Shown here piece by piece: positions 10,405-20,799 of a DNA stretch of 64,000 nt; within the stretch, counting starts at the first letter, position 1, and every line of letters starts with the position of its first letter. Both the position numbers and the translations under genes were made by a program. Origin of the DNA: Peronospora farinosa (lineage: Eukaryota; Oomycota; Peronosporomycetes; Peronosporales; Peronosporaceae); contig CANTFK010000765.1 in NCBI GenBank assembly GCA_947646735.1, forward strand, positions 146,420-210,419, given 5' to 3'. The notes under the pieces are model-generated. The model ran no database searches. It was given only the letters and a program-made list of their open reading frames with translations, and had not been told where the DNA came from.

Positions 10405-10979
10405 TCAGTGCACCGCCAACGTCGTGGAATCGCGATCCACGACTGTGACGTTTGGCCAGTCACTTGGAGATACCAAGAGATGGGTAAACACTTCACTGAC
10501 ATCGAACTTGCGTCGACGTCTCACTGATCTGGCTAACCAGTCGATCTGGGGCTTATAACGTGCCAACCATGGCATGCCCAGTATGCAATCGAATGCATAA
10601 TTCATCGCGATCACCAAGAAATCATCATTACTGCGAAAGCCATCAAACGTATACGGCAACGACACTTCGCGCCGCGATACGCGGTGTGGTTTCCCGTCAG
10701 CCAACTTGACGACGACTTGGCCAGGTCCCTCACGGACCTGAATGCTGGGAGGCAGCATCGACAAACAAGATTCACGAAAGAAATTGTTTGTTGCTCCTGA
10801 GTCCAGGAGTGCTCGCAGAGGTCGCCGGACGCCGGCGACATGTAAGCTGACAATAATCAGACGTGAATCACCACTCGTAGTGGTGGCATTTAACCGTGCT
10901 CGTAGCGCAGGAGGACTGGAAGGTTGGGCTGCCACCGGGGGACCCGGACCTCCGTTCCAACCAGTAGGGCGCCCTGCAC
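10405..10979 (-). pseudogene. Element A aspartic protease
   Basis: The frame lies -1 relative to gag and is open from the frameshift site to a TGA at 10,405-10,407. It contains the retropepsin active-site block LRALLDSGATNNFF (DSGA) and the second conserved block FDCILGMPWL. It would cut the Gag-Pol polyprotein as a homodimer. A Gly/Pro-rich leader joins it to the gag zinc knuckle. The downstream TGA is an inactivating change rather than a normal end, because RT continues in the same frame. Confidence 0.88.
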
Positions 10980-11001
10980 CTACTGGTCCCGACCGTTTTT
11001 T
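10960..11001 (-). promoter_or_regulatory. Putative -1 ribosomal frameshift signal, gag-pro
   Basis: On the minus strand gag ends ...CCA AAA AAC GGT...TAG. The heptamer A AAA AAC (10,995-11,001) is in the gag frame, matching X XXY YYZ. A 7-nt spacer GGTCGGG follows, and then a perfect 9-bp stem ACCAGTAGG/CCTACTGGT with a loop of about 10 nt (10,960-10,987). The gag stop TAG (10,980-10,982) lies inside the stem-loop. The protease frame is exactly -1. This is the canonical layout; efficiency is untested. Confidence 0.8.
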
Positions 11002-12029
11002 GGACGTGCGGCCGGTACAGCACCCTCATGATGGGCGTCCACTACTTGCACCGATAATGGGGCTGGCGCACGGCACTCTGCCGCGCGATGTCCTGACTTG
11101 AGACAACGAAAGCAAACCATTGGACGCCCGGTGCGAGCGTCACCTTTATGATGAAAGACACGTCGCCGGTCACCCGACGACTCAATAACGTCGATCTCCA
11201 TAGGTTCTGGGCCAGAAGGCCGGGGAACGCTGACGACCGAGGGTTTGGCATAGGCCTTTGTGACCCTAAAGTCTTCACGGAGTGCGATGGCGAATGCCTC
11301 CTCCAATGTGGCAGGCTCGGCGCGCTCCAGCGATAAGCGGGTCTGCCCCTCACGCATACCATCCACAAAGACATTCACCTGTGTGTACATGTCCATGGGG
11401 TGCGTGATAATACACGACGCCAGATGCCTAGCCATCTGTACGTAGTCGCGCATCGCCATTTTACCCTGTCGCATCGACAGGAATCTTGATCGCACCAGTT
11501 TCTCCTCTTGTGGTGGCTCGAAGGCAAGACGGAGATCGTCCTGGATGGTATCCAATGTGGGAAACGCGTGCTCGTCCACAACGAGTTTACCAAGGGCCCA
11601 CTCCTTGGCCTTCCCGGTGAGGCGGGAAAGAAGAAAGTTGACCTTCGCCTGTGGAGCCTCAAGAAGTCTCGAGGCGATGGCGATATCAACTTCTCGGAAC
11701 CACCGATTCAGCGATAACCGGTCCTTACCTTCTCCAGAGTAGGAGGAGGTTTCCATCTTCACGGCCTCATTACGTGAAGGGCGCGAGGGAGTTAAGCCTC
11801 GCCGGTTGGATTCGGCGAGCTCGCGTGCCATAAACTCATGTATGGCGAGACGTTGCGCGTCAGGGGTCGCTGATCTCATCAGCGACGCGACGAATGCCTC
11901 TCCCGATATCGCCGCGAGGCGATTAAGGGCATCCCACTCAACACCAGTAAGATGGGGGAAGGTCGCGTGCTCCAGAAATAAATCTGAAGCGTCAAAGTAC
12001 GACGATTCGCTCATCCCAAACTCGGGCAT
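10980..12029 (-). CDS. Element A Gag (capsid and nucleocapsid)
   Basis: An intact 349-residue frame begins at an ATG 27 nt inside the 5' LTR/PBS boundary. The central part is the Retrotrans_gag-type capsid region ([18 protein letters not shown], then [31 protein letters not shown]). Near the C-terminus is one zinc knuckle, [14 protein letters not shown], which binds RNA. Gag forms the virus-like particle. The frame ends at a TAG overlapped by the frameshift signal. No internal damage is seen, so this copy could still supply Gag in trans. Confidence 0.9.
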   Translation of the reverse strand: MPEFGMSESSYFDASDLFLEHATFPHLTGVEWDALNRLAAISGEAFVASLMRSATPDAQRLAIHEFMARELAESNRRGLTPSRPSRNEAVKMETSSYSGEGKDRLSLNRWFREVDIAIASRLLEAPQAKVNFLLSRLTGKAKEWALGKLVVDEHAFPTLDTIQDDLRLAFEPPQEEKLVRSRFLSMRQGKMAMRDYVQMARHLASCIITHPMDMYTQVNVFVDGMREGQTRLSLERAEPATLEEAFAIALREDFRVTKAYAKPSVVSVPRPSGPEPMEIDVIESSGDRRRVFHHKGDARTGRPMVCFRCLKSGHRAAECRAPAPLSVQVVDAHHEGAVPAARPKNGRDQ

Positions 12030-12040
12030 AGGAAGGACTA

Positions 12041-12055
12041 CAAAGTGCTACCAGG
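12041..12055 (-). other. Element A primer-binding site
   Basis: Directly inside the 5' LTR the minus strand reads CCTGGTAGCACTTTG. TGG at or next to the LTR edge fits pairing with a tRNA 3' CCA end. Element C has the nearly identical CCTGGTAGCACTTCG. The tRNA is not identified. Confidence 0.7.
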
Positions 12056-12399
12056 TGTAACAAGGCTAGAACGTACCGTCACTAGCTTACACGTGCGCTT
12101 GAGAAAGACTCAAGCCCAAGTATTAGGTATTAAGTAAATTTAACTCTGATTTTTATTTTGGTTTTAATTCGTACTAATTACGAAGATTTTTTAGTCGTAA
12201 TAAATACGACAGTGTTCCCGCCTTTCGGGAACCACACAATTTCAGGTTGATTTATCATTGGTCCATATTGGGGACTTTAGGCCCAATAATAAACCAATAA
12301 TAAATTACCACGCTGTGCCCGCTATTCGGGCCCAGCACCTGCCTACATATGTAATTCTTTATTTGTGTTAATGCTATATGTGTAATGTAGCCCATTACA
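12056..12399 (-). repeat. Element A 5' LTR
   Basis: It is the 344-bp partner of 4,679-5,022, with about five substitutions, all in the first 80 bp on the + strand. As 5' LTR it should hold the promoter for transcription on the minus strand. Confidence 0.92.
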
Positions 12400-12545
12400 A
12401 CAAGTGTGATCGACGATCGTGATCAAAAAGTGTGATCGACGATCGTAACCTCGATCCAGAAAGCCGATCGCGAGATGTAACCGGTTACAGATCGATCGTA
12501 ACCTCGATCGACGGATCAAGATCGCGATGGTATCCGAAGTACACT
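12400..12545 (+). repeat. GATC-rich repeat (right part) with right ACAAG duplication
   Basis: It begins with ACAAG (12,400-12,404), the right target duplication, and resumes the same GATCGTGATC / CGATCGTAACCTCGATC repeat that ends at 4,678. The array fades out near 12,545. Confidence 0.8.
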
Positions 12546-13019
12546 ACATATCGAGATCTGATTTCCTGAAAGAGACGACACGCGGCAGTAGGTACTGTCA
12601 TACAGATAGGCATAATCGTAGGATTTGGTATTTCATTGGTTAACATTAAACAGAGTTTCTTTTACTTCGAACTATGCACGCAGACTTCTCTTCCGGGCGG
12701 ATAACTTTGGCCGCCCGACGATCAAGAGCTTCTGCTACGCTACGACATGTGATATCCCTGGATTGTTTGGCCAGGGATTACAAGAACTCTCAACCCAAGC
12801 AAAAAAAACCTGCGATCGGACGCAGTATACAACGTAAAGGACAAGGCACAAGATCGAGACGGCTCAAGTGGTCAGAAGATCAAGTGAAATCAAGTGGATC
12901 AAGTATCTACATTTGGATAAGGCGGTCTCAAGACAGACCAGGGTGACTCATAGAGCACCCCCCATACAACTTTCGATCGCGTGAGGATTTTCCACGTGAT
13001 CGACCCCCCGACCAATCCC
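12546..13019. other. Non-coding stretch
   Basis: No convincing gene is present. There is a small repeated CAAGTGGATCAAGTATC-like motif near 12,870-12,920. Short open frames here have no coding character. Confidence 0.5.
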
Positions 13020-13205
13020 CAACCCTGGTCAAGTTCAGCATCGACTCAAGTCCACCGAGAAGAGTGCAGCCCGCCCTACCGACGGGTACACAAGGTGAGG
13101 AAGGAAAGTTACACGGATACGGGGTACCCCCTCCGTTAGTCGGTCGTCTGGGCTCCAGTGAGAGTCGGGATCACATCAGAAATTTGTGATCGCCACTCCA
13201 CCACA
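13020..13205 (+). repeat. Partial copy of the CCACTCCACCACA-ended repeat
   Basis: The segment shares CCGACGGGTACACAAGGTGA, GGGGTACCCCCTCCG and the terminal CCACTCCACCACA with 18,260-18,414, in the same orientation, and with 53,426 onward inverted. It stops exactly where gypsy integrase coding sequence (HPRVPLTLP) begins, so the repeat end marks an insertion or recombination junction. Confidence 0.6.
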
Positions 13206-14060
13206 CCCACGCGTTCCGTTAACGCTACCACCGAGTGGTTCAGGGCTTGGTGGGAGAGAGGTTGCCGATCGGCTATGCTGATGTCATCCCTAATACTGTT
13301 AAGAAACAGGTGAACGCGTATCTCGCAACGCGGTCGAATGTCTTACGACATGTGCGCGACGCAATGGCTGATAGCCACGACAAACAGAAAGAATATGCTG
13401 ATGCTAAAGGCAGAAGTTGTATTGATATTAATGAGGTCGAAGAGCAAGTCTTACTTAATGCTAAGAACCTACCTACAAACGTAGTGTCTGCTGTCTTGAA
13501 GACAAAATTGCGTCTGCGCTTTATCGGACCCTATACGGTCGTGGCCAAAAGAGGCCTAGCGTATACGCTTAATTTGCCGCGCAAATTGCGTACGCACCCC
13601 GTGTTCTATGTTGGCATGCTTAAGCTATATCGGGATCCGTCCCAAGTGAGCACTAAGACGCTCGCGCCGAGCTCATCGGCATTGTCGCGGGACGAAGCAT
13701 CTGCACCAACAGGTCAAGCTGACCCTGCACTCGGGTTCGGCTCTCTTCCAGCGACTCAAGACGGGAATCATCGACTGCACATCCTCACGGAGAGAACGCA
13801 CCTCTTGAAGTAGCTCGGCATGAGCTTGTGCCGGTACACCGGCCTCCTCCGGCATTGCTCGATGAGCAGGGGAACCTTCACTTTCATGTTGAACGTCTAC
13901 CGCAGAAACATCGTCGCCATGATCAAAACCAGTATCTGGTAAAGTGGCGGGGAATTATCCGAGTCGTGGAATTTATGGGAATTCGAGGTTCCCCTGTGGC
14001 AAGATTGTTCGTACGCCCTGGACGTTTATTGAACGTCATTGCGCAGGGCCAACCTGTTGG
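13206..14060 (+). pseudogene. Gypsy D integrase C-terminus and chromodomain fragment
   Basis: The + strand carries PRVPLTLPPSGSG at the junction, then (13,235-13,813) a gypsy integrase C-terminal module: YADAKGR, LRLRFIGPYTVV, RTHPVFYVGML. After a stop the frame resumes with a chromodomain (HFHVERLPQKH, NQYLVKWRG), which needs a further frameshift to reach ESWNLWEFEVPLW. The rest of pol is missing because the repeat at 13,020-13,205 replaces it. It is a decayed fragment of a chromodomain gypsy distinct from A, B and C. Confidence 0.8.
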
Positions 14061-14728
14061 CGATGACGCTTCTCACCAATAGTGGTGAAGATGGGCGAGT
14101 TCGCGGCCTCTGCCTGTTGTGAGCTCGCGGATATAGGTGTAGCCGAAACACTGGAGTGCTGTGTAGCAGATGCATAGAGCACTCGTTGTCTCCGCAACTG
14201 GCCTCTGGCCTTTAACTTGGCGTATTCAAAGCGCATCTTGCGATTTAGACGGACTTATGCCACCCTATCACTGGCGCGAAGAGCCTACATGCTTTTCACA
14301 CGCCGCACATAATGTTCTCAGTGGACAAAGGAACTATCGTCTTCATCTTCCGTTTCGCCTGCGAAAAGCAAGATAGAGACCCCTTAATTGGAGGAACAGA
14401 TGCACCATATCCAGGCGTGTCTTGTATTGGCTTAGAGTGGTCTTGACTGGTTCCAAATATCTTTGGCGAAAAGCCACTCACGCGGCGAGCTCCTCGGGCG
14501 TAGTAGCCTCCGGTCCTATGGGCCATATATTCAAAAAGTTACCCGTGGCTTTTTCAAGACGCTCTTTTGACAGATCGAGGATGAAAGGCAAAGTCTAAAT
14601 GTCCTTTGTGTTGGCATGGTCTTTGCTTGGTATGCAGAGCTTGCCGTCGCTTGTAATGGCTGTTCCTGTTGCTCGTCGAGCGGGTTCGTGATCGAAGAAG
14701 GGGGCGTTTTGCCAGGAGCTGAGCGCAT
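13673..14728 (-). pseudogene. Gypsy D antisense ORF remnants (coiled coil)
   Basis: Opposite the D pol fragment the minus strand holds consecutive broken frames (14,531-14,728, 14,296-14,526, 14,036-14,236 and 13,673-13,855; three of these share one frame). The last carries a clear heptad stretch, HAELLQEVRSLREDVQSM, antisense to the integrase-chromodomain linker. This is the same layout as the aORFs of elements A, B and C. It is degenerate and of unknown function. Confidence 0.35.
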
Positions 14729-15027
14729 TGAGGTTATCGTGTCAGCAACACCATGTTCTAGGAACAGATTAGGTGTGCGTCGAGATTAATCTTTACCCTT
14801 AGGACTGGAATTAGACTCATAATTTTCGAGGAAGCTGGTATCACTTTCGTACTCCGCAACTTCCTCTAACTCTCCTTCAGAGAGCCTTAAACTCATGACT
14901 AGGGGTGTCATTTGCGTGTACAATGGTAACAACCGTTAGTTTTGATGATCATGTTTCGCAACCTCTTTAGGGATTATGTCGAGTGACATTCTATAGAAAC
15001 GTCAGTCTGGTGGGGGAGAGGGTAACG

Positions 15028-15488
15028 GTGTTACACGACGGTTGTATCATCATACCGAAATTTTACGGTTGAAGTTTCTATATGAATACGGTATTCGGTA
15101 TATTACACATATATTATTCTTGATGCTTCTCTTTAGAGAGGTATTACGTATGAGGGTTAAGATACGGTATTCGGTAATATCGTATCTTATCGATTAGGAT
15201 TCGATAATTGATATCGCTATACTAAGTACATCATACAAAGATGTTTGGACAACATATCGTCCAATAAAAAAGTTTGCATATTATAATTACTGTTTTAGTA
15301 ATTAATCTAATGTAAAGTACTCAAAATTAAGATTATTTATAATATCTTAATGTATATATACAATCAGTTCTCATTTCAAGTTTAAGATCGCAAGTCTCGA
15401 TAAGACTTGTTCTCTTGTGCACTTGCGTGCGCTGTTCTCTGAACCTCTATGCTTCTACACCTCTTAGTGACTCTCATACTTGGCGATA
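15028..15488 (+). repeat. Candidate gypsy D 3' LTR
   Basis: A purine run GGTGGGGGAGAGGG (about 15,010-15,023) is followed by TAACGGTGTTACACGACGG and an AT-rich region lasting about 460 bp. This is what a polypurine tract and 3' LTR would look like after the D pol fragment. The right boundary is uncertain. A piece near 15,400-15,480 recurs at 18,590-18,660. No partner LTR is present. Confidence 0.35.
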
Positions 15489-15489
15489 A

Positions 15490-16800
15490 TCGTTTAAAGC
15501 TCGGGTGTAAGATTCTTCACGTACCAGAATCCTGTTACGTCTTGAGATAGACCACAATGGATCATAGCTTTTCGAGCGTAAGTCAGCCCGGCGTTGTCCC
15601 GCATCGGGTTTACATCACGAACGCAGTCGGAGGCCAACTGAAGGAAATATGATTTCCCTATATTCTTGAGCTTTCTCGACCATTTTTTTATCCCCCCCGT
15701 CAGCACGGACGTTGTTAGACCACTCATTGCTCTGAATCAGCTCGAACTTCTTGATATCCCAGCGACGGGTCCATTCGTCCTTAATTTGGAAGATAAGAAC
15801 GAATCAGCGGTCTGAACTAAACCAGTCGCACACGGCGGGAAGATAAGTATGGCCGTGTTCGTTTCAACCAGTGCACGGTCCAGATCTTGAGAGCCGTTGT
15901 GCCCGCCACAATTGTCGACCCACAAGTCTATTCTCTCTCGGCGTGGATCTAGTGGGTAGACACGGGGCTCTTTTATGTAAAACGGGAACACCTGTTGCAA
16001 TGGTCAAATGCGTTGCTCATGTCCGGCCGAATAGAGGCATCTTACCTGTTTATCTTTCCAGGCATTAAGACCTGTACGTTAGGATGCCCCTGAGATGGTT
16101 TCAGAAACGCCTTGTATGGGTTAGCTCCTGTTCTTGTTCATAAAAATCGTTATCGGGGCCACGATACGAGCTTGAGGGCCACACGTAATAGTTCCCATCA
16201 TCGTCATCGATTATCAACCGACTCGACATCGGCATATTTCACATTTGTGTCTCCGCGCAACCCTAGTGCAGTGCCGTTGTCTAAACACAACAATATAATA
16301 AGTATGTCAGACCCGCTTAATTGATCAAGTGAGTGCACCGACCGCAATTTATGACGAAATGTGTCTCGTCCATATTCCGCATTTTGTTTTCATCGTACTA
16401 CCCTCTCTCGAATCTGCGGTGAAGCACCCCCAAGTGGTGGACAACTGATCGCTCGATGCGATCAAGCTTCTTCGGGCTGATCAGCAGCTTCCCCGATTGG
16501 CTGCGATTCACGATGTTGTTACGCTTTTAATATGAATCGGTCAGTATCATTATTGCACTCAACCGTCTACGGCAATCCACATCATACATACCATGAAAAT
16601 CTGGATCCAGCGAGATGGTATTTTTTATGATTAGATTCTGGTCCTTCTGATTAATGTAAGTGCTATTGTACACTGTATCGCTCTCTTGTACTACATCTTT
16701 GGCAACAAGACGCAGGACGGAAGCGGAGAACTTGACACCCAGTACCTTCAGGCGGTGGAACTCTAAGTAGAGGTCATCATGTGTCTGCAAAACCCAAAGC
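15490..16800 (-). pseudogene. DDE-superfamily DNA transposase, decayed
   Basis: On the minus strand, 16,527-16,790 encodes a region resembling the N-terminal part of such transposases (FHRLKVLGVKFSASVLRLV). Broken frames follow. 15,737-16,000 carries the catalytic-type motif IDLWVDNCGGHN with IFPPCATGLVQTAD, as in DDE endonucleases of the pogo/Tigger type. 15,494-15,727 gives a C-terminal tail. Frameshifts and stops separate the pieces. I did not find terminal inverted repeats. Confidence 0.65.
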
Positions 16801-17279
16801 GGTCATAGGTCCACGAACATAGACTGTCTTGAGAAGGGAGACCGTACGGGTCGAATTTCCGAGAGAATAATCCGACTTCTGGTTGAAATCGTTGTAATGA
16901 GCTAAATTCTCAAGATTTTTCACCATCGGGTCGCCTTCGGGTAATTAACCTGCAAAAATTTGTTATATCATTACGGGGTCGTTGACAAAGTGTCAAATGA
17001 AAGGTAACTTACTTTGTACTCGCCGCGAAATTGAAACGGAAACTTGCCAATGGTTCTCACCTTTACACCCTTCCCACCATTTTTAGGGCACTATTAATCT
17101 CCCACCATATCACCCAAACTCGATCCGAGATTGTGAAAACCTGTTGAAGCTTGCGCTTTCTGGGATGACCACCGGCTGCTTCACCACCGTATCATTTACG
17201 ACCGACTCCTTCACCCACGACAGATTGGGCAGCATGCGCGTTTGTGCCGCGCGAACAGCTTCTGTGGTGAAGTGCTAAT
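16801..17279. other. Non-coding stretch
   Basis: No gene, RNA or repeat could be supported here. It may be the 5' side of the transposon at 15,490-16,800. Confidence 0.4.
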
Positions 17280-18414
17280 TTTGTGATGTGGAGGTCCCAG
17301 AATCCAGTTGGATTCGGAGTTTAGGCCGTTGGTCAGGGACAGGGGACCAGAGAGACAGGGGCCTCGAAGGGGAGCGACCGTTGGTGGAGGACAATCCGCA
17401 GGATCCACCAAAGAAAATCAGTATCAGGGTACCGGTTAACCGGTACCAAAAGGAGTTGGTCATGGCCCTTCATTGATCGACCTGGCCCCTCGCTGGTAGA
17501 CCCGGGTCCCTCATAGGTCGACCTGGGTTCCTCATTGTCGACCTGGGTCCCTCATTGGTCGACCCGGTCCCTCATCGGTAGACCTGGGTCCCTCGTCGGT
17601 AGACCCGGTCCCTCATCGGTCGACCTGGGTCCCTCGTTGGTTGACCCGTCCCCACATCGGTCGACCTGGCCCCTCATCGGTCGACCTCGGCCCCTCGGGG
17701 TTCAGCCACTCAAGACCAGTTAATACAAGGATAAGACCAGTCGACACAAGGAATCAGAGCTTCAGGCAAGGATAGAGTAATGGAGTTAAAAGGATAGGAC
17801 TATATTAAATACTACTCAATTTGCGATCTACGTGGCACGACTCCGTCACCCAAGAAGGACTTGTTCTAAGTTACTCACTGTTCCGGGAAGGGATATATTT
17901 TGGCCCCCCCCCCCGTCGAAGACAGTTGTGTAGCGAAGTTCAAGTGTGAATAGAGCTCCAGGATATATTTGGCCTGTGAGCTCGTTCGAGTAGAACACCC
18001 CCCCCCAAGACCCGCTATCGGAAGCGGCCTCCCTTACCTCACGGTCCGGGAGCAACGTAAAGGTCAGGTCAGGTGGTTGATACCTCTGAAACAAGAAGGA
18101 AAAGGCCAGGGACGACAAGCGCCCCTGAAGAATTTGGCTCTAAGTCCACTCTCGACAAGGTCGATCGAGTGGCCACCTACCGGCCCACCGAGTGAAGCAT
18201 ATCCACTCGAGGCCCCCCAGGTTCTACCTCCCTCAAGGCAGACGTCTACATCATCACCAAGTCCTTCGAAGAGTGCAACCCGCCAGCCGACGGGTACACA
18301 AGGTGAGAGAAGGTTCATACGCGGCATTGGGGTACCCCCTCCGACAGTCGGCAGTCCGGCACAGTGAGTGGTTTGGGGTCTCTTCATACAATTTTGAGAA
18401 CCCACTCCACCACA
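17280..18414 (+). repeat. Long non-coding LTR-like repeat, copy 1
   Basis: It ends in ...CCACTCCACCACA (reverse TGTGGTGGAGTGG...), giving TG...CA-type termini. The right two-thirds matches 53,426-54,300 in inverted orientation over its length, including a GATCTACGTGGCACGACT block and the minisatellite. It has no protein-coding content; the open frames are shadows. It could be a solo LTR of an unrepresented element or a non-autonomous element. The left edge is approximate. Confidence 0.55.
17470..17705 (+). repeat. Minisatellite, GACCTGGGTCCCTCATTGGTC unit
   Basis: About ten units of 22-26 bp of the type GTCGACCTGGGTCCCTCAT occur with substitutions (GGTAGACCCGG, GGTCGACC). The reverse complement motif CTACCGATGAGGGACC recurs at 54,125-54,185 and 54,650-54,750, linking the two repeat copies. 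Confidence 0.8.
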
Positions 18415-19252
18415 CTTCGATCGGCGACGCTGAGAATAGACTTGGCTGCATTACGTCTTTACAATGGAGGCAACTGCATTTGCAACTCCTTGGCGGAGTT
18501 CGATGGGTGGACGTGGTGCTCACACTTAAAGCGTGAGCCAAACTAATTACGAATTCGGGGATCCACACTAATTACGATGAACGGTGTAGCTTGTTCTTGC
18601 ACACTGTGCGTTGGTTCTCTGAACCATAAGCTATCTCTTGTAGACTAGAAGTCACTGCTAGCTATTTTAAACAGGGTGACTATTAAATCCTTTCATTAGT
18701 TTCTTAGAAAATAAATGTCTTTAAGCCTTCAACTTTGATTAGTTCTATAGAACTAAGAATTTTTAGCCTAAAAGTTTTCCTCTGACTAATGAGTTGTGCA
18801 GCTTCGCTACATATAAACTTAAGGTGAACGTTTACATGCTTTATCTGACTTCATTTTTACTTGTTTGATAGCGTTCTAGTTGTCCATTTTCATGAACATT
18901 AAAAGCGCAACATAAAAACAAGTTCTCCAACCAACTACTTCAAAACTGAGAATACATTGGCGTTAATGTACGCAGCAACATATATATTTCGATTCAGCAG
19001 TTAAACTCGGCCGCTGAATTTAAATATGTGGCTGCATCACTGCTTTTTACTTTTTTTATAATGCTATCCACAATCATTCCATCAATCCGAGCAATTTCAT
19101 CACTTACGGACTTTCTATCTTGCTTATCTCAAAAAATCAGCATTGGTAAAACCCATGATGCGTAGCGGTAAGTTGGAGACACCTTCACAATTCATAGGTA
19201 ACTTGAGATCATGACTCTCAGCCAATAGCGCACAAAACGTTTCGCCAACTCT
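18415..19252. other. Non-coding AT-rich stretch
   Basis: No gene is supported. A segment near 18,590-18,660 resembles 15,390-15,470 (GTTCTCTGAACC core). The remainder is AT-rich without clear structure. Confidence 0.5.
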
Positions 19253-19851
19253 TGTAGACGGGCACTTTAAGAAAGCTGCCACGTGCTACTAGCACACACC
19301 TTTAAGAAGCGTGAGGAATTAGTTAAACCGTCTTACCTCCGCGTGCGGTGGTGATGGTGTTGGTCGGCGCCGAAGCGCTGTACCGATCGTCGCCGGTCGC
19401 CTAAGCGATCCGCGCAACGAAATTCTAAATACAAGTGTTTCACTTGCTAAAAGCATATGCTTATCAAGATTCTCGTGCAAAGTGATAGGTAGTTAGAAAA
19501 TTCAAGACTGACTTATATTTAATAAAAAGAATTAAGTATAAATCTATATACTGATTGATTAATTAAGCAAGATCAAATAAGCGCCTCTTTAAAATCGAAT
19601 CCTGACATGAGAGCTTAAAATATAGTTAAGCTCGCTGACGACCTTCGCCTGTGACATTATCATGACGCCTGCTCCCACGTGGGCGTCATTCTCGCTGAAT
19701 GTCAATCCATCAATGAATATTACATCCACGGGGGTGTTTACATAAATGTGCCTCACCCACGTGGAAGGCCTTAAGCACTTACGTACCTATTAAGACCTGC
19801 CCGTTAAGTGACATATACTTAACGGACTCGTGTAATCATTCGTCTCTTACA
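19253..19851 (-). repeat. Element B left (3') LTR
   Basis: It starts TGTAGACGGGCACTT and ends CGTCTCTTACA. The start matches TGGAGACAGGCACTT at 26,589, and similarity continues through the CGTGAGG/CGCGAGG and cccacgtgg regions. A polypurine tract (minus strand AAAGAGGGGGATGG) abuts its inner edge at 19,852-19,866. A perfect 9-bp hairpin CCGTTAAGT/ACTTAACGG lies near 19,801-19,825. Confidence 0.7.
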
Positions 19852-19879
19852 CCATCCCCCTCTTTAGAACGAATTTTAC

Positions 19880-20370
19880 ATTTTGTTAAACATCGAAAGC
19901 ATGGAGATGTACCGATACTTGGTAAGGCTGATGCTTCGCATACAAAGGCACCCATACAGAACAACACAAATCGCACGCGCCGCGATAACTCGCAGCCGTC
20001 GCTAAGTGTCTCTGTGACAACGCCGACACCTAGTGTCAACTTGTCAGGAGAGAACACGACTCCATCCCACTATTGTGCGAATGATCACTTGTCTCTTATT
20101 GTTGACTACAATGAGAGCATGACATTGCCATCACCCTAAAAGGGTGATGAGCACAGTGCATTGATGGGACATATGTTCCCATCATTTAAGATGCCTAACA
20201 TTCAGGAAGCTTCCATGCTTCCTGACAGCGAGGATCATGCCTTGTCGACTGCGCCAAAGATCGCAGTGACCACACTGAGCTCGCTGCTTCGCAAGGAACA
20301 GACGCGGCTAAATATCAGTTCGGCGATTATAAATCGTCCGTCTCTGTCAAAATTACGTCTGCAGTCTTGA
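19880..20370 (+). pseudogene. Element B antisense ORF remnant
   Basis: On the + strand, just inside the 3' LTR and polypurine tract, an open stretch rich in Ser/Thr/Pro/Asn reads on to SLIVDYNESM, meets an in-frame TAA, and continues in the same frame with KGDEHSALMGHMFPSF to a stop at 20,370. The motifs correspond to KLVVDYSGEL and KRDHNALSESMYRDMF of the element C aORF at the same relative place. That supports common ancestry of the two antisense frames. The downstream coiled-coil part is not clear in this copy. Confidence 0.4.
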
Positions 20371-20799
20371 CAATACATAATGGAGAGTCAGAATCAGGCG
20401 AGAGTGAGCTAGATACTCCTTCGAATTCACAGTAAGTCTTACTAGCACGCCGTCGTGGGGGCGGCTACGTGAGTGTAGCTTTCCATCAATGTTACCGCCG
20501 TAGAGTAGTAACACTCGAGTGGAAATAGTGCGACGCTTTTTAGGCATGCCACTATTGACAATAATAAAGTTTTAGCCTCTTTCAATCATGGAAAAGGCAG
20601 GGTAAAGCGCTACTTCGTGCTTTCCCTATCTCGGTCGTGTTGCGTTAAAATGAAACAACCGACGAAGACGAGGCATAGCTCATCTGCCGTGTTAAAGCGC
20701 ATGCAGATGCAGTGAAAAAGAGGTCGCATCGAATTAGCTTCGCTATGACGCGTGCGAGGGAAATCTTGTGCGGTAAAAATACCACCAAATTTCCCCTCG

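Larger units (their letters stand above)
4679..12399 (-). mobile_element. Ty3/gypsy chromodomain retrotransposon A, nearly complete
   Basis: The element is 7,721 bp with TG...CA long terminal repeats of 344 bp at both ends, a perfect ACAAG target duplication, a primer-binding site, a polypurine tract, and gag-pro-RT-RNaseH-integrase-chromodomain in that order on the minus strand. By eye the LTRs differ at about five positions (roughly 98.5% identity), so the insertion is recent. Pol carries about five in-frame stops but no obvious frameshift apart from the programmed-looking gag-pro shift. An antisense frame occupies the 3' end. Confidence 0.92.

Noticed and set aside
18064..18405. Frames on both strands of the 17,280-18,414 repeat (up to 132 codons)
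   Set aside because: The same frames are broken in the inverted copy and have no domain; treated as non-coding.
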